Below, one piece after another: positions 23,133 through 35,271 of a DNA stretch of 64,000 nt. The notes below the pieces were generated by a model. It was given only the letters and a program-made list of their open reading frames with translations, was not told where the DNA came from and searched no databases. Origin of the DNA: Vesta saturnalis (taxonomy: Eukaryota; Arthropoda; Insecta; Coleoptera; Lampyridae); NCBI GenBank assembly GCA_036346205.1, contig JARFJB010000974.1:62001-126000 (forward strand), given 5' to 3'. The position numbers were made by a program, and so were the translations under genes. Every line of letters begins with the position of its first letter. The first letter of the stretch is position 1.

Positions 23133-23183
<51 letters not shown>
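23076..23183. repeat. (TA)n - CT - (TA)n microsatellite
   Basis: TA runs at 23076-23130 and 23143-23183 flank a CTTCTCTCTCTC stretch. The open frames here encode only Ile-Tyr repeats and are not genes. Confidence 0.95.
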
Positions 23184-23186
<3 letters not shown>

Positions 23187-23224
23187 ACATACTATTAACG
23201 TTCCTTATATTCTCTTATCAAATA

Positions 23225-23365
23225 TAACACGTGTTATGATTAATAATCGATGATACCACTCGTTAGAACCTGTAGAAAATTGAACGAGTGCTTCGCACTC
23301 GTTCAATTTTCATCGGCTTTAACTCGAGCTGTCACCGATAATAATCATAACACTAGTTATACTAT
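23225..23365. repeat. Palindromic MITE-like hairpin
   Basis: The core 23275-23311 is a perfect hairpin with 17-bp arms (GAAAATTGAACGAGTGC) and a TTC loop. Imperfect pairing extends outward (TAACACGTGTTATGATTAAT against ATAATCATAACACTAGTTAT) to about 140 bp. No coding potential. Confidence 0.75.
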
Positions 23366-24034
23366 CCCCGAAGATATCTCAGAAATGAACAATTTTAGCT
23401 ATAGGAGTACTTAATAAAAATGAAAAAACATAAAGTGTATTTTCACTTTTTAAAATAAAATTCATTTGAAAAAATTGACAAAATCATGTGTTCGAGTTTT
23501 GGCTTGCTCTATATTCAATTGGTGCAATAATAAAGAAATAGCACTTTCTCGTCATACTGTACCAATGTCAAAAAGTTACGCCCGGAAAAAATTATTGTTA
23601 GGTTGTTCTGTCTAAGGTATACTGGACGTTGAAGTGATAATGATTTTCGTGTACAATTGACCATAACTTTTGAAATACCCTGTATAACGTAATGAAACCC
23701 TATATTGGAAGTATGGGGGAGATGAGCTGAATCTAAATTTGAAATAATATATAGGGTGTCCCATTTAAAAAAGTATATTTCGTTCACCCTGGTAATATGT
23801 AACACCCTGTAAATACGAAAATAATTTTATAATGTGAAGTTTGAAGTTGCCTATAATAATTTTTTTTGGTATCTCCTTTAATAACAGATATATCGTACTT
23901 CGACGCACTAATGCCGCACCCTGTAGATTATGTTCTGTACAATTTTTTGATACGACGCGTAATTCAGCGGCAAAAAAATTCTTAAGGTAGAATTTAGGTG
24001 TTAGTTAAAATTTTTTCAATATCTGAATAATGAT

Positions 24035-24345
24035 TAATTTTATAAGAAAATTTGTAGACATATTTTTTAAAGAAAATTTAATTTTACATAACTTTTCTTT
24101 ATAAAGTTTCTTAATATAAAGCGAAATAAGTGTAAAAATTAAATAAATATGATTGAAAATGCTTAAACTGTATTATCGATATTTTTATATAAGCGGGCGG
24201 CTTTGGATTTAGACATTTTTTAATCTCTATCTGACATGAAGTTTTAAACGTCTGTTTGGCGTAGATTGTTGTTTTTGTTTTTACAATGTTGCCTGTATTC
24301 GTAATTAACTTATATAAAAGAGGTTGCATAATTATTCTAAAAACA
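24035..24345 (+). repeat. Dispersed repeat, about 310 bp, copy 1
   Basis: Matches the inverted copy at 44362-44672. Shared blocks in order: GTAGACATATTTT, GAAAATGCTTAAACTGT, GGCGGCTTTGGATTT (GGCGGATTTGGAATT in copy 2), ACAATGTTGCCT and GAGGTTGCATAATTAT. No open frame is conserved between copies, so it is probably non-coding (MITE, SINE or element end). Confidence 0.65.
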
Positions 24346-27160
24346 AATTGTTATTTTTAATTATTTAATTTTTTTGAATTTCAATTTTGTAGGTGGAAGG
24401 TTGCGTGTTGTTTCACACCGCATATTTTACTAAATACTGTTTATTGCAACACATTATAAAATTCCTAAGAAATAAAAAAACTGATTAGAAATAAAAGGTT
24501 GAAATTACACATACTTATCCTTTTTGAGTTTATAAATGGGGTATTTTAAGATACATTTTACAAAATTAATACGTTTCTATAACAAGTACAGACATCCTTA
24601 GTAGTAGTGACACATTTAAAAATTAATTAAAATTTCAAACAAATTTATAAAATATGAAAGGGCAGTGAATAATAAGACTGCTTTAACATTTAGGTGCTTA
24701 TATTTGAAAGTCTACTTTTGAATATTATTATATTCTACGAACAATAAACCGTTACCCTTCGTCCGTCAAAAGGTATTCCGGAATGTCATTTTCAAGGCAC
24801 GTTAATAATACTTAATCTATTAAAAATCTAATTATTTATCGTTGCTACAATATAATCATATTCAATAGTAGGCTTATAAATAATACATGCACCTAATTAT
24901 TGTAGCAGGCTTATTCACTGCATTTGCATGTTTTTTAATATTTCACCCTAATTACTCTTGTTTATCGAAACGTTTAAACTTTGTATTTAAAAAGCCAAAA
25001 AAGATAAGTATTTGTAATTGAAAAACTTTGAGTGAAGAAAAATGTATTAAAAATTAATAATGCCTTCGCTCGAAATCTATTTTTTCACGTTTCGTTATTA
25101 AGATGTATAAAAAATGAAATATATGAAGACCTCTTATTGCAATATCTTCTGCAAAGTCTTGATAAAGTGTAGTAATTTATCTAATACATGGAATCTGAGT
25201 CCGTGAGTTGATTAAAAGTTACGCTTCCACCACTTTTCTTAGATTCTCCTGAGGATCCTTATTCAATTATCTGGGTAGAAACTCCGATTAACTTTAACTA
25301 CCGCTAATTTTCTAAAGTAATTTTTTTTTGCTTTATAATAAATACATTCTTAATTTTGTGTACGCTGAATGTGTAACATTTAGTGCCAGGACGGAAGCGG
25401 CTTTACTTTGTAAATTGACACCAATGCAACTTTGTCTGTGTACAAAATCTCATGCATATTTAATATAAGCTTCGCTGCACTAGAGTAATGTGCGGTGGTG
25501 GCGCAATTCCACTCCAACACTTTTCAACTGTAAAAGGGCTATAAGGGTGAAGAGTATTAGTGAAGTGGAAAGAACATCGAATAGAAATTGGGAATTATTT
25601 GGATTGACGCTAACCAATTAGCTGGAGACGTTTTGTTGAAACGAAACGTTTTCGTTCTTCCACTTCAATTATTAATTCTACTTAATTTGTTCTTATTTTT
25701 CTTTTATTGTTGAAATTTTCAGTATTTAACAGGATTTTGAACACTCAAGTACTTCTGGATTGCGATTTTATTAACTTTTGGATTTGGAATATTCTTACAT
25801 TTCATTCAATAAAGAAGATTTTACTATAAGTATACTTTAGCGTGAATTTGAATTGAACTTCTCATGTGTTTTTTATTATTTTCGTTATGTTAATTAACAT
25901 ATTTTAAAGTGCAGAGTTGAAATGGCTAATACCCTTTACTGCATTTACGCAAACATATAGGGGTGTGTGGTAATATAAATAATCACTTTAATGATTTGTA
26001 AAGGTACGGTTTCATGGGATTGTCGGTTGTCGGAAACTGGAAATGATTTAATAAAAGTGGTTTCCTTTAGTCGTTCGGCCATCGTCCCGAAGTAAAGGAA
26101 TTTTATGAGACCGGACATTTTTGTTTTTTAATTTTCAGTCTATGGAACATAAAATGGTACGATTAACAGCAAGTTCCTTTGGCGGCGATAAAAAAAAATG
26201 TATTCTGTCGTACGACAGTGATCTTTTATTTATTAACATCAATGTTGAATGCACAGTTGTGTATTGTAGCTTTATCTAATTTGTTTTACAGTTTTATGTG
26301 GCGTTATGTCGATCATGCTAGATTATTATAATGCTACTTTACACCTATGTAACACAATTTACTATTAATTATGGAGAACGTTTTTTAGAATGTATAAACC
26401 CAGATATATTGTCCTTAAAAAGGGACAATTGATAGCATTTTATATATTCTAGATTTATTGTTAATACGTATACTTGTAACTAAATGACAGAGTAACAAAC
26501 ATCGGTGTATAACGTTAGTTAAAGACTGAAGTACCTAGAACAACATTTTTTTGTACTAATTACAATATTATGGCGCATACGTGAATATTTGTAAATGTGC
26601 GCATACATAATTCCCATTTTACAGTTGTTTTCAATAACTAATAAAGTAATAATAGTAACTAAGTGAAATGTCGATAACATGTACCCACAGATATAAAAAT
26701 TCAAGTGCATATATACATGGTGTATTTTTTAGCATGGGCCAACGGAAAGGGTGTGATAGAACTCGCGAAAATAAACATTTTTTACTCTTTGTAAATTTTT
26801 CATTTGGCGAGTAATTTTCGAGATATGGCGGATTTAAAGATTTTTCTTGAATTTACGATATCTCATAATTTTTGCTACCTAGAGTTGTTGGCAAAAGTAG
26901 AAAAATCTTTGGAAACTACTTGAAAATGAGTAAAAATTTTATTTGAACATAGTTTTTATCTGACGTCTCAATACAAAACGGCGGCCAATTTTGCGTTTTC
27001 AATTTTTTTCTCAAAAACGGCTCCCCGAATTTTTTTCAAAATGTAACAGTCAATAGTTCACAGTAAGACTTACTTTTTGTATCTGAATCAATTTTTCGTA
27101 ACTCTTCAAACTAAGGACTTACCTACCTAGGAAGTTTAAAATGTTTTTTTTAATGGAATG
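24346..27160. other. AT-rich intergenic, no gene seen
   Basis: A long stretch with no supported feature. Around 26717-27150 the sequence (ATGGTGTATTTTTTAGCATG, then cassettes about methionine-free) has the flavour of long mariner TIRs, but I could not place an inverted partner. Confidence 0.45.
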
Positions 27161-27820
27161 CCCTATATTTTATTACATTTTTTAATTAAGTATGAAAAAT
27201 AAGATATATTTTCGTTAGGATTCCTTATACCTAAATGCAGAGCGTTTTGATTTAAATTGCAAGGTTTTGGAAAAAATTAATTGGTACCAAACGGAACTAA
27301 TTTTGTCAAAACTGCTTCAGGATCTCGAAAATAGACTGTTTCATTGATTTATTTGGCAATTTAACTGCGTAAAATACTATACTGGGTGTTCATATTTTTC
27401 GGTTGCATTATTAATACATCCAAACTATAATGTCTTCCTTATCTCAAATGGAAAACCGTGTATATTTTATATCTGTCATATGGCCAATTTAACGATCTTC
27501 CAAAAAGCATTAAGGTATCCTATACCTAAACCTTCACGTTTCACAGTTATTGAGTTTTGGAATTTAAAGTTTTTTTATGGGACTTACAGGACGTAAATGT
27601 TTTTACAAATAATGTTTGTCAATCATTTTTTGAATCGCGTGATTAGTTAAGACATTTCTTCTTTTGTGTGTATGTGTACACATATTTCAAGTTAGTATGC
27701 GGTAATTTTTAATTAAATTATTACTTGTGAAAATATTATAATGACAAAAAACGATGCTACCAAACTGAATTCTAATCTAGTGTGCTATTGTCAAAATGAC
27801 AAATATTATTAATTAACAGT

Positions 27821-28265
27821 ATGTCAATATGGCTTCAACAGTACGCAGGAAGGTACCCCAACCGCATTCATCCATATAAAAAAGTACAAGGCAGGTTGTT
27901 GCAAACATTTCGTGGGACAGGAAGTGTCGCTTATCCAAAACAGGAAAAAACAAAAGTGGTTACCAATAACGAAAATAACGAGTTTTTGGTATTAGGTTCC
28001 GTGGTTGATAACCCAAGTACAGAATAATAATATAATAATAATACAATATGAATAATTGCGAGAGAACCAGGCATTAGTCAATCAAGTGTCTCCAGAATTT
28101 TAAGGAAACACTAAATACCACCCATATCATACCGTTTACCGATGATGTTTTTAGAAAATTGTGATAGGATCACGATTTTCTAGCGATTTACCGTCAAATT
28201 TTTGCTGTCGAGTTGAGCTTTCTGGATGAATCTGTTTTACGTGTGTCGCGACCTTTAAGGATGGT
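27821..28265 (+). pseudogene. DD41D-type transposase, N-terminal part
   Basis: The plus-strand frame begins MSIWLQQYAGRYPNRIHPYK, the N-terminal helix-turn-helix region shared by this transposase family (compare RYPKRR in the copy at 43220). After two stops it continues IIAREPGISQSSVSRILRKH, the second helix-turn-helix, and reaches FLDESV and KDGVF around the first catalytic Asp before the reading is cut at about 28265. The C-terminal part resumes at 30620. The break is an insertion, not a simple intron, since some 60 residues are also missing. Confidence 0.7.
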
Positions 28266-30469
28266 GTGTTTCGAGCTTAAGTTTTTTTTTTGTTTGTTTG
28301 CGAATTACTATTCCGTAATTTAAGGAATTAACTACGATAGGAATTAGGGTTGAAATAGTCGGTAATTGGTTTCTAAATTTATTGAGTTTTTTTCGTAATA
28401 ATATATTTAAATTTGGAGAGATTGTTTTCATTATTATTATTCCCAGTTTCTGAATGTTGAGTAACGTATTATTTGTATATAAGTTTAAATCATGTTTATT
28501 TCGTTTGATTTCCTTAAAATTTAATAGAAAGTTTTGTAAAATTAAGTAACTTAAAGAAAGAGTGTAGATGTAAATGTATTTGATATCGTTCTGGCGACAA
28601 GAAGTCGGTTAATTGCAGTGGTTCAGATTAATATTGAGTATGTTGGTTTTGAGTAATAAAGATAGAATGTGGGACTAACTGTTTGAACTTAAATGAAAAT
28701 ACAGAGATACTTTTCACGTTGAATCTGCTGACGTTTGGAATTTTGAAAAGTATCGAGTCCTTACGGTTGAAAACGAAGTTTGTCTGTAAGGGGTATCAAA
28801 TCTTCTCCTTCCGTTTCTTAATTGGTGGAACTAAATTAAATGAGATTTTTTGTGAGTGGTGGGATTCAAAAATCCAAGATGGGTTTTTGGTAATAATTTG
28901 GGATTCTGGAACTGACAGCGCTCCCGAGTAGTAGTACGGTGACATTTGTTGTTACGGCTTAAGGGGTTGATTAGAACGTTGATATATTGGACCTTTTGGT
29001 ATTTAACGAACGAACTTTTGTGTTGTGAGGGTAGTTGTCTACTTTTTGAAGAAAACCTGTGAAGGGATTTTAAGTGAAATTATTCAATCACCAAAGGACT
29101 AGACCTAGTGCCGATTTCGATTTTACGCAATCAAGTTACCTGCAGATCACCATCGTGTTATATTAGTGCTTCTGTGACCTCATTGGTTTATGTCGCTTTT
29201 GCGTATTTATTAAATTAACGTTCTTGAAGTGCCACTTAATTGCCGTGCAGGGCGTGTTGAAGTACAAAGAAACTTTCGCAGAATACAAAATTATAGTTAT
29301 TTAAATAAAGTTAATAATCTTTTGGATTGGTAGTGTAAATAAAACCATTTAAACGATAAAAATTATCGAGCAAGTTGAGCGCACAATTAACTATTTTAAA
29401 AGAAGTTTTTTTTAATTTATGCAGTAACATTTTACCGAGATTCAATCAAGGAATCGTTTGAGTATAAAAACAAATAGTCAACCTTATCACTCATCATCTT
29501 GTGTCAGACTAGGGAGATTCCGTATCCGTAGCAGCAGTAATCGATCACCTGGTTCATTTTCGATTGTTGTAAGAAGAAATGCCCATTTAGACAGTAAGGT
29601 AGTATAACATTGTGTTTCATTGAGTATTTACGAGATTTCTTGTGTGTGTACTTCGAATTATTTGTTTTGTTAACGAAGGTTTGAAAGCGGAGTCGTGTAC
29701 CTTTTAAATTAAGTTGTTGCTTTGGTTTATTTATTGTAATTAATCATAATTCTGACGCTTCGCTCTTCACACCCTTCATCTTAGTATTAAATGGCAATTG
29801 ACTCTGAAGTAGTGGGGTTAAGTAATCCACGAAATATTTATGTTAAACAATTTTAGTACGGCGTTACGCAGAATTCTGGCCAGACCTCCCGTCGCCAATT
29901 AAGCATTTGTTATTTTTTTCGTATATTCGCATTATCGTATGTTTACATGTATATTGTTTTCTTATCTTATTACAGCTTTATTTAGGTTTTATAAAATTGT
30001 TTTAATTCTGTGAAAACCCTTTTGTGTTACATAAAAGTTTTTTTGCAAATTGCAAGTTTACCGGTAATTTAGGAGCTTAAGTTTTAACGTAACGAAGTGA
30101 CAGTTTTTTTTTTATTGAGTAATAGTGTCCATGTTATTCAGTGTTTTATTTTACTTCTAGTTGATTATTAATTCATTTAGAGTGCATTCAACAAAGGTGA
30201 TTTTTTTTGTTTTGTTTTGATTATTATGTAATGCCTAATTATTTACAATGAGGTGTAGTAACGTAACGTAACATTATTGAGTGATTAACACGCTTTTATT
30301 TGTCAGGCGTGTAGTGCTATTTTGAAGCCCTATTTCAGGTGGTTTGCTGAGTTGCTGTCTAGTACACCTGGGATTGATTGCGGGTAGGTATGTGTATGTT
30401 TTTTGTGTGTTTAGACACGCTACGTACTCGTAATTTTGGCACGACGTCCCTTATTTTGACTACCAAACA
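28266..30469 (+). mobile_element. Possible long LTR (solo or 5' LTR plus primer-binding site)
   Basis: This block splits a transposase gene. It begins near TGTTTCGAGC and ends TACCAAACA, giving TG...CA limits. Just after it, at 30473, is TGGCGCCC, a common tRNA primer-binding-site start. Internally TATAAAAA at 29463 is followed about 35-40 bp later by TGTGTCAGACT, a plausible core promoter. No open frame longer than 82 codons occurs. I found no second LTR and no flanking duplication, so the call is tentative. Confidence 0.35.
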
Positions 30470-30619
30470 TTCTGGCGCCCTAAACCGATCTGATTACGTC
30501 TTCATCCCCTACTTTGACTTACGTACGATTTACTATTCTGGATGTGCAAAATTTATCAATATCATACCCATTCCCATACGCTGACTAGTCGGGGCAAAAG
30601 GCCAACTTTATCTGTAATC

Positions 30620-31012
30620 CCATTCTACCACCCGTTTATATCGTTACAAAATATTCCATTACACATCAGACAAGAAATATGGTTACAATTAGACGGTGTC
30701 CCTGCACATTTTTCACGACGTGTAAGGAAATATTTAGACCGAAAATGTTATAACAAATGGATCGCAAGAGGTGGCCCAATTAACTGGCCTTGTAGATCTC
30801 CATACCTCACTCCGATGGATTTTGTTTATGGAGAGATATTAAAAATCTAGTATATGCTACTCCTCCTACTACTGCAGAAAACATGTTAGACCGAATTAAA
30901 AATGCATTTGGACCGTCACTCCTGTTATGTTGCCAAATGTAAGATGTTCGCTTGAAAATAGAATCGTAGTCTGCATTGAAAAAGATAGCAGTCATTTCAA
31001 GCATTTGTTATA
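30620..31012 (+). pseudogene. DD41D-type transposase, C-terminal part
   Basis: The frame reads LQNIPLHIRQEIWLQLDGVP with the second catalytic Asp, AHFSRRVRKYLD, then GGPINWPCRSPYLTPMDFVY with the third Asp exactly 41 residues after the second. It then needs a frameshift to continue as ATPPTTAENMLDRIKNAFG. IEKDSSHFKHLL near 31000 is the family C-terminus. It belongs with the N-terminal part at 27821. The 41-residue spacing matches the copy at 42093-43220 and suggests the DD41D (rosa-like) group. Confidence 0.75.
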
Positions 31013-31298
31013 GTAGTAATGTTAAATTGTTAAGAATAATAATATTATTTTGCATATCATAGAATTTGAATGTATTAATAATACAACCGAAGAGTCTGAA
31101 CACCCAGTACAGTATTTTTCATAATTATATTGCCAAATAAATCAACGAAACAGTCTATTTTCGAGATCCTGAAGCAGTTTTGACAAAATCAGTTTCGTTT
31201 GATAACAATTAATTTAAAAATCTAAATAAATCATCTTGGTATTTAGGTATGGGGAACCCTAACGAAAGTCTATTTTATTTTTCATACTTAAAATGATA

Positions 31299-31417
<119 letters not shown>

Positions 31418-31788
31418 AAAAGTAAAGTGACGACATGAAAATAATTTACTGTGAAACTTTATTGTGAATTTTATGTATCGAATATAAAGAAATTATTGAA
31501 ATTACCGCCGGAAAATATGTGAACTAAAAGAATTTTATTTGAAATATTTGAGCGGCAAGATTTTTAACCAATCACACAAAATATTTATTTTAGTACATTC
31601 ACAAATCAAATTTATTCTTGACAGTATTGTTTGTAGTTGTGTGTTAATTTCTTTCTTATTCTGCGTTACTCGTTAGTAAAATCTGCTTTTTTCAAAGCAA
31701 TATGGCTAGTTGTAATTGTATAAATAGGTATGTATAAATATTTTAGCTAACATCTTATTTTTAATCAATTGTCGTTTAGGTTAGAAAT

Positions 31789-32892
31789 ATGGAACCTAAA
31801 TTGAAGAAAAATATTCATTCTGAAGCACGAAACATTATTAGTAATGTGACAGAAAGCTGCTGGTGAATGGAGTGGAGTTTTCCTTTGGAGAAGGCCAGCG
31901 AACTAGCTGCTGCTGCTGTCGGTAAATCGTTGCCAACTATAATGAGAATTAGAAAGGAAAAGCAGTTATCTGAAAATCAGTTAATAAAATCACCTTCTAA
32001 AAAGAAACGAAGCGGATGATCAAACAGATTAGTTTTTGATGATTGGGACTTTGACATTTTAAAAAGGGCAGTTCAGGAAGTTATACCGCCGACAAGAAAG
32101 TTCCAACAATAAAAATATTGGTTGATAAAATGAAGGACAAAGTAAATTATGCTGGCGGGGAAGATACGCTTCGAAAGCAATAACTAAATGTAAGGTTTAA
32201 ATTTAAAAAATGCCACAATAAAAGAAAATTATTGATGGAATGCTACGATATCGTTGCTTGGCGTTCTCGCTACTTACGCAAGCTGCGAGAGAATAATGCT
32301 CTGTGGAAAAACAAGAAACCGGTAACTTTTTTGGATGAAACCTATATCCATCCTTCATATGGTGTCAGCAAGTGTTGGCAATCTGAAGACCAGCCTGGAG
32401 TATACCGAACCGACATATCAGGTCAACGATACATTATTGTACACGTAGGTGGTGCCTACGGATTTGTGAATAATGGGTTGTTAATATTTAAATCCAAAAG
32501 CAAATCAGGAGATTACCATGATGATATGAACCATAATAATTTTATGCAGTGGATGGAAAAACAATTAATTCCAAATTTACCACCTAATGGTATTGTTGTA
32601 ATGGATAAGGGATAAGACTAAATTAATAACATTTGTTAAGGCACAGAATCAATCTAAGCGATATTATGTTGAAGAATTGTTGAAAAACCATGGCCACACT
32701 GTAGTACGTTTACCACCCTTTCATTGCGGCTTAAATCCCATCGAGTTGATATGGAGTATGGCAAAACACAAGGTGCATAACGTCGATCAAAGTGGCCTTC
32801 AAATAGAAAATTTAGTGCGAACAGCCTTTGCCGAAATAAGCCAATCAGATTGGGAAAAACATTGCACACACGTCGATCATATAGCCGAATAA
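31789..32892 (+). pseudogene. Tc1-like DDE transposase, a second family, broken
   Basis: The plus strand begins MEPKLKKNIHSEARNIISNV, has a helix-turn-helix region (ELAAAAVGKSLPTIMRIRKE), and from 32232 an open 127-codon stretch with VTFLDETYIHPSYGVSKCWQ (first Asp), SGQRYIIVHVGGAYGFVNNG and MEKQLIPNLPPNGIVVMDKG (second Asp). The residues normally following that Asp (an NASYH-type block and a linker) are deleted. Reading resumes at 32677 with VVRLPPFHCGLNPIELIWSM, giving Glu as the third catalytic residue, and ends at 32892. This is a DDE rather than DDD type and so a different family from the mariner relatives nearby. Stops at several points make it inactive. Confidence 0.75.
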
Positions 32893-33429
32893 ATGTGGCA
32901 GCGAGACGGATTGCTGGATCAAGAAGTTGAAAAATTGATTATCACAATTAATACTGGGGCTATCTGACGAAGAAGTTTCGGACAGTGAATCAAACTTTAA
33001 CATATTTTTTTTTGTATTTGTGGGCCGAGATCTAGACACAAACGTATTATGCAGTTTTTAAAATTTTGTAATATCACACATAATTTTTGAACTTCTTATT
33101 TTGTAATAACATGTTATGCATTGTTTTATATACATACTTATTTTGTAATAACGTTTATTACATTTAATGGGTCCATTTGTAGTGGATAATTATTTGGCAT
33201 CAACATCTTTATTAATTCCATCTACCGTGAGACCATTAATTTATGTCCAGAACAAAATACTTTCCACTGCCTATGAAACCAAATGTTACTTCCAGAAATT
33301 TAAAATTTTATTATAATCAAAGTTACATTTATTTAACAGTTGCAGTATAATGGATTAAACATTTTTTAATGTGGGATTATTTAAACCGGCATCTATTCGT
33401 TTTTTCCTATTGTTACACATTTTTTAACT
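32893..33429. other. Probable 3' flank of the Tc1-like relic, no gene
   Basis: No coding region is seen. A short AT-rich stretch repeats TTTGTAATAACGT-type words at 33100-33160. Confidence 0.4.
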
Positions 33430-33797
33430 GGTCTTGATTAATGTTTTGAGTCACAGCTCTAACTGCATTTTTTAAAAATACTAGACCTAGTATACATCTT
33501 CTTGACATGACTACATATACACCAATTTTTGTAAGATGTAATGGAGCTTGTACAAATTCACCAGGAGCCTCATCAGACCATACCGTATATTATATTTTAT
33601 GACATTATGTAACCCGTTAGATAAAACCACGCTTCATCACTAAAAAATTACATATCTAACATTTCGTCATTCCTCAAATTGTTATTAAACCACTGGTGTA
33701 GTTCATGTGTATCTCGTAACCAGACATTATAGTTATTTTGTATGGACGATAATGTAACTTTTGTTTAAATGCTTTTCGACACATTCCATAACAAGCC
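33430..33797 (-). pseudogene. Mariner-superfamily transposase, central fragment
   Basis: The minus strand reads KLHYRPYKITI, then VWLRDTHELHQWFNNNLRND, FFSDEAWFYLTGYIMS with the first catalytic Asp, and after a frameshift EFVQAPLHLTKIGVYVVMSR followed by CILGLVFLKNA. The block order matches insect mariner-like transposases of the DEAWF...IGVW..MSRR..GP.FF kind. N-terminal DNA-binding and C-terminal catalytic regions are absent. It is a third transposase lineage in the window. Confidence 0.65.
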
Positions 33798-33825
33798 CAA
33801 AATGCATAATAGTATTTTACGTTAT

Positions 33826-33935
33826 AAGTCCGGAGAAAAAGATATTACGTATAAATAGGTAATTAATTCGGACGAGGCGAAGCCGAGTCCGAATTTTATT
33901 CCGCAATGACTACGTAATATCTTTTCACCGGACGA
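33826..33935. repeat. 110-bp palindromic hairpin
   Basis: GTCCGGAGAAAAAGATATTA at the left is mirrored by TAATATCTTTTCACCGGAC at the right, with an inner pair AATTCGGAC / GTCCGAATT around GAGGCGAAGCCGA. This is a MITE-like fold-back with no coding capacity, resembling the hairpin at 23225 in its GCGAAGC-type apex. Confidence 0.7.
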
Positions 33936-34063
33936 TTTTATTTCATACTGAAAATAAAATTTTAAATATCTAAAATAAGCCAAAAATATGGTTCAAACAA
34001 CCAAAAATTTGAGTAGTTGCTAAGGTGACTTGTTTACATTTTTCAAACAGTTAAAAAGTTTAA

Positions 34064-35271
34064 ATGAACGAGAACGCAAAGCACCAGCATTCGGAAGAAA
34101 TTTCACAAAAATGTAGAGAACCTACGGCCAAGCTTATTCCCGTAAAGTCGGAAGAGCGTTATAAAAAAGAATATGGAGTGTTTAGTGGATGCCGACGACA
34201 ACATAATGTAGAAAAAATTGATGAGGATGTTATGCTGGCGTATTTGTATGATTTAGTGAGTATTTTTTGGTATTTTAAGTATAAATTGTATTTGTAATGC
34301 AACTTTTTAAATTTTTTGTCTACAAAATATTGTGGTACTTACTTCTTTGTGAAGCAAATATTCCATGGTGAAGTCGATGTTGCTCGTGTTTGAGAATATT
34401 GACATTTCGAAATTCTCGAGGCTAAAATCATTTTTAAAGCATAAAACAGTTGGTCATCAGGCTAAACAAGCAAAAACACTCAGCCGAGAAGAAATTTATG
34501 GATTTCTAAGAAGTGCTCCTGATAAAGAATGTCTTCTCACAAAAGTAAGTAAACATTTTTATGCATTGGGGAGCAAATTATTTAGCAATCGTTTTTTATT
34601 TTTAGGTAGTTTCCATGATTGGAGTTGCTGGAAACTGTCGCAGAGAAGAACTGTACGAAATGTCTTTGAACGATATAGAAATCACTGCTTCTCAGATGGT
34701 TATTACTATTCCTCAAACAAAAACTAATAGGCCACGGGTAATTACGGTAATTAAAGAAGCACATATAATTAAATTTTTGGAGCTATATCAAAAATATGCA
34801 AATTTACGTCCAAAAAATACTGAACATGGTAAGCTGTTTCTGGGCTACAGGCATGGACAGTGAATCAATCAAAGAGCTGGAATTCGCACAATTGGTGGAG
34901 TGACAAAACGTATCGCACAGTTTCTGGGTTTAGAAAACCCTGAAACCTACACTGGACATTCGGTCAGAAGAAGAGGTTCTATGCTCCTTGCCAATTCGGG
35001 AGCCGATATTTCTGTTCTTAAGCGATTTGGTGGTTGGAAGAGCAGCACCATCGAAGAAAAATATGTAGAAGATTCCCTTGAAGGGAAAAATAAAATTGCT
35101 CGTATGATTCAAGGTGGAGAAAGTTTTGTTGAAGTTGTTACGAGGCGACGAGAAGTATCATCTTCTTCAGAAATTGTATCTGAATGCAATTCAAGTCCTG
35201 AATTCAAAACAATCAGTACATCCAACTCTTATTTTCAGTTGAATTTCACCTTAAGTCCTATTTTCAATTAA
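34064..35271 (+). pseudogene. Crypton-like tyrosine recombinase with introns
   Basis: Exon 1 (34064-34255) encodes MNENAKHQHSEEISQKCREP and LIPVKSEERYKKEYGVF. GTGAGT at 34256 opens a probable intron. Exon 2 (about 34370-34544) encodes NIDISKFSRLKSFLKHKTVG. A clear 61-nt GT-AG intron spans 34545-34605. Exon 3 carries GVAGNCRREELYEM (box-I Arg), IPQTKTNRPRVIT (Lys region), TGHSVRRRGSMLLANSG (box-II His/Arg) and FGGWKSSTIEEKYVEDS (Trp and the Tyr nucleophile). A TGA at 34861 interrupts GYRHGQ; relatives have Cys at that place as I recall, so one base change explains it. The catalytic set is otherwise complete. Cryptons move by site-specific recombination of a circular intermediate. Confidence 0.75.

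Larger units (their letters stand above)
17949..23923. mobile_element. 6-kb long-TIR element with nested insertions
   Basis: The left arm 17949-18390 (AGGGTGCGGCATTAGTGCGT) is mirrored by the right arm 23369-23923 (...CGCACTAATGCCGCACCCTG), each next to TA. Shared internal blocks include AGGAGATA/TATCTCCT, CAAACTTCACATTATAAAAT and TCATAACTTTTGAAATACCC. The right arm holds about 155 bp (23486-23640) absent from the left. CAGGGTG end motifs also occur inside the arms (18073, 18212), suggesting composite arms. The interior contains an intact-ended mariner, (TA)n tracts and Penelope-like sequence. No transposase clearly belonging to the outer element is left. Confidence 0.75.

Noticed and set aside
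22944..23253. Frames encoding Ile-Tyr repeats
   Set aside because: Translation of a (TA)n microsatellite.
34861..34863. In-frame TGA as a selenocysteine codon
   Set aside because: There is no sign of a SECIS-type structure that I can argue for, and a point mutation in a decaying transposon gene is the simpler reading.
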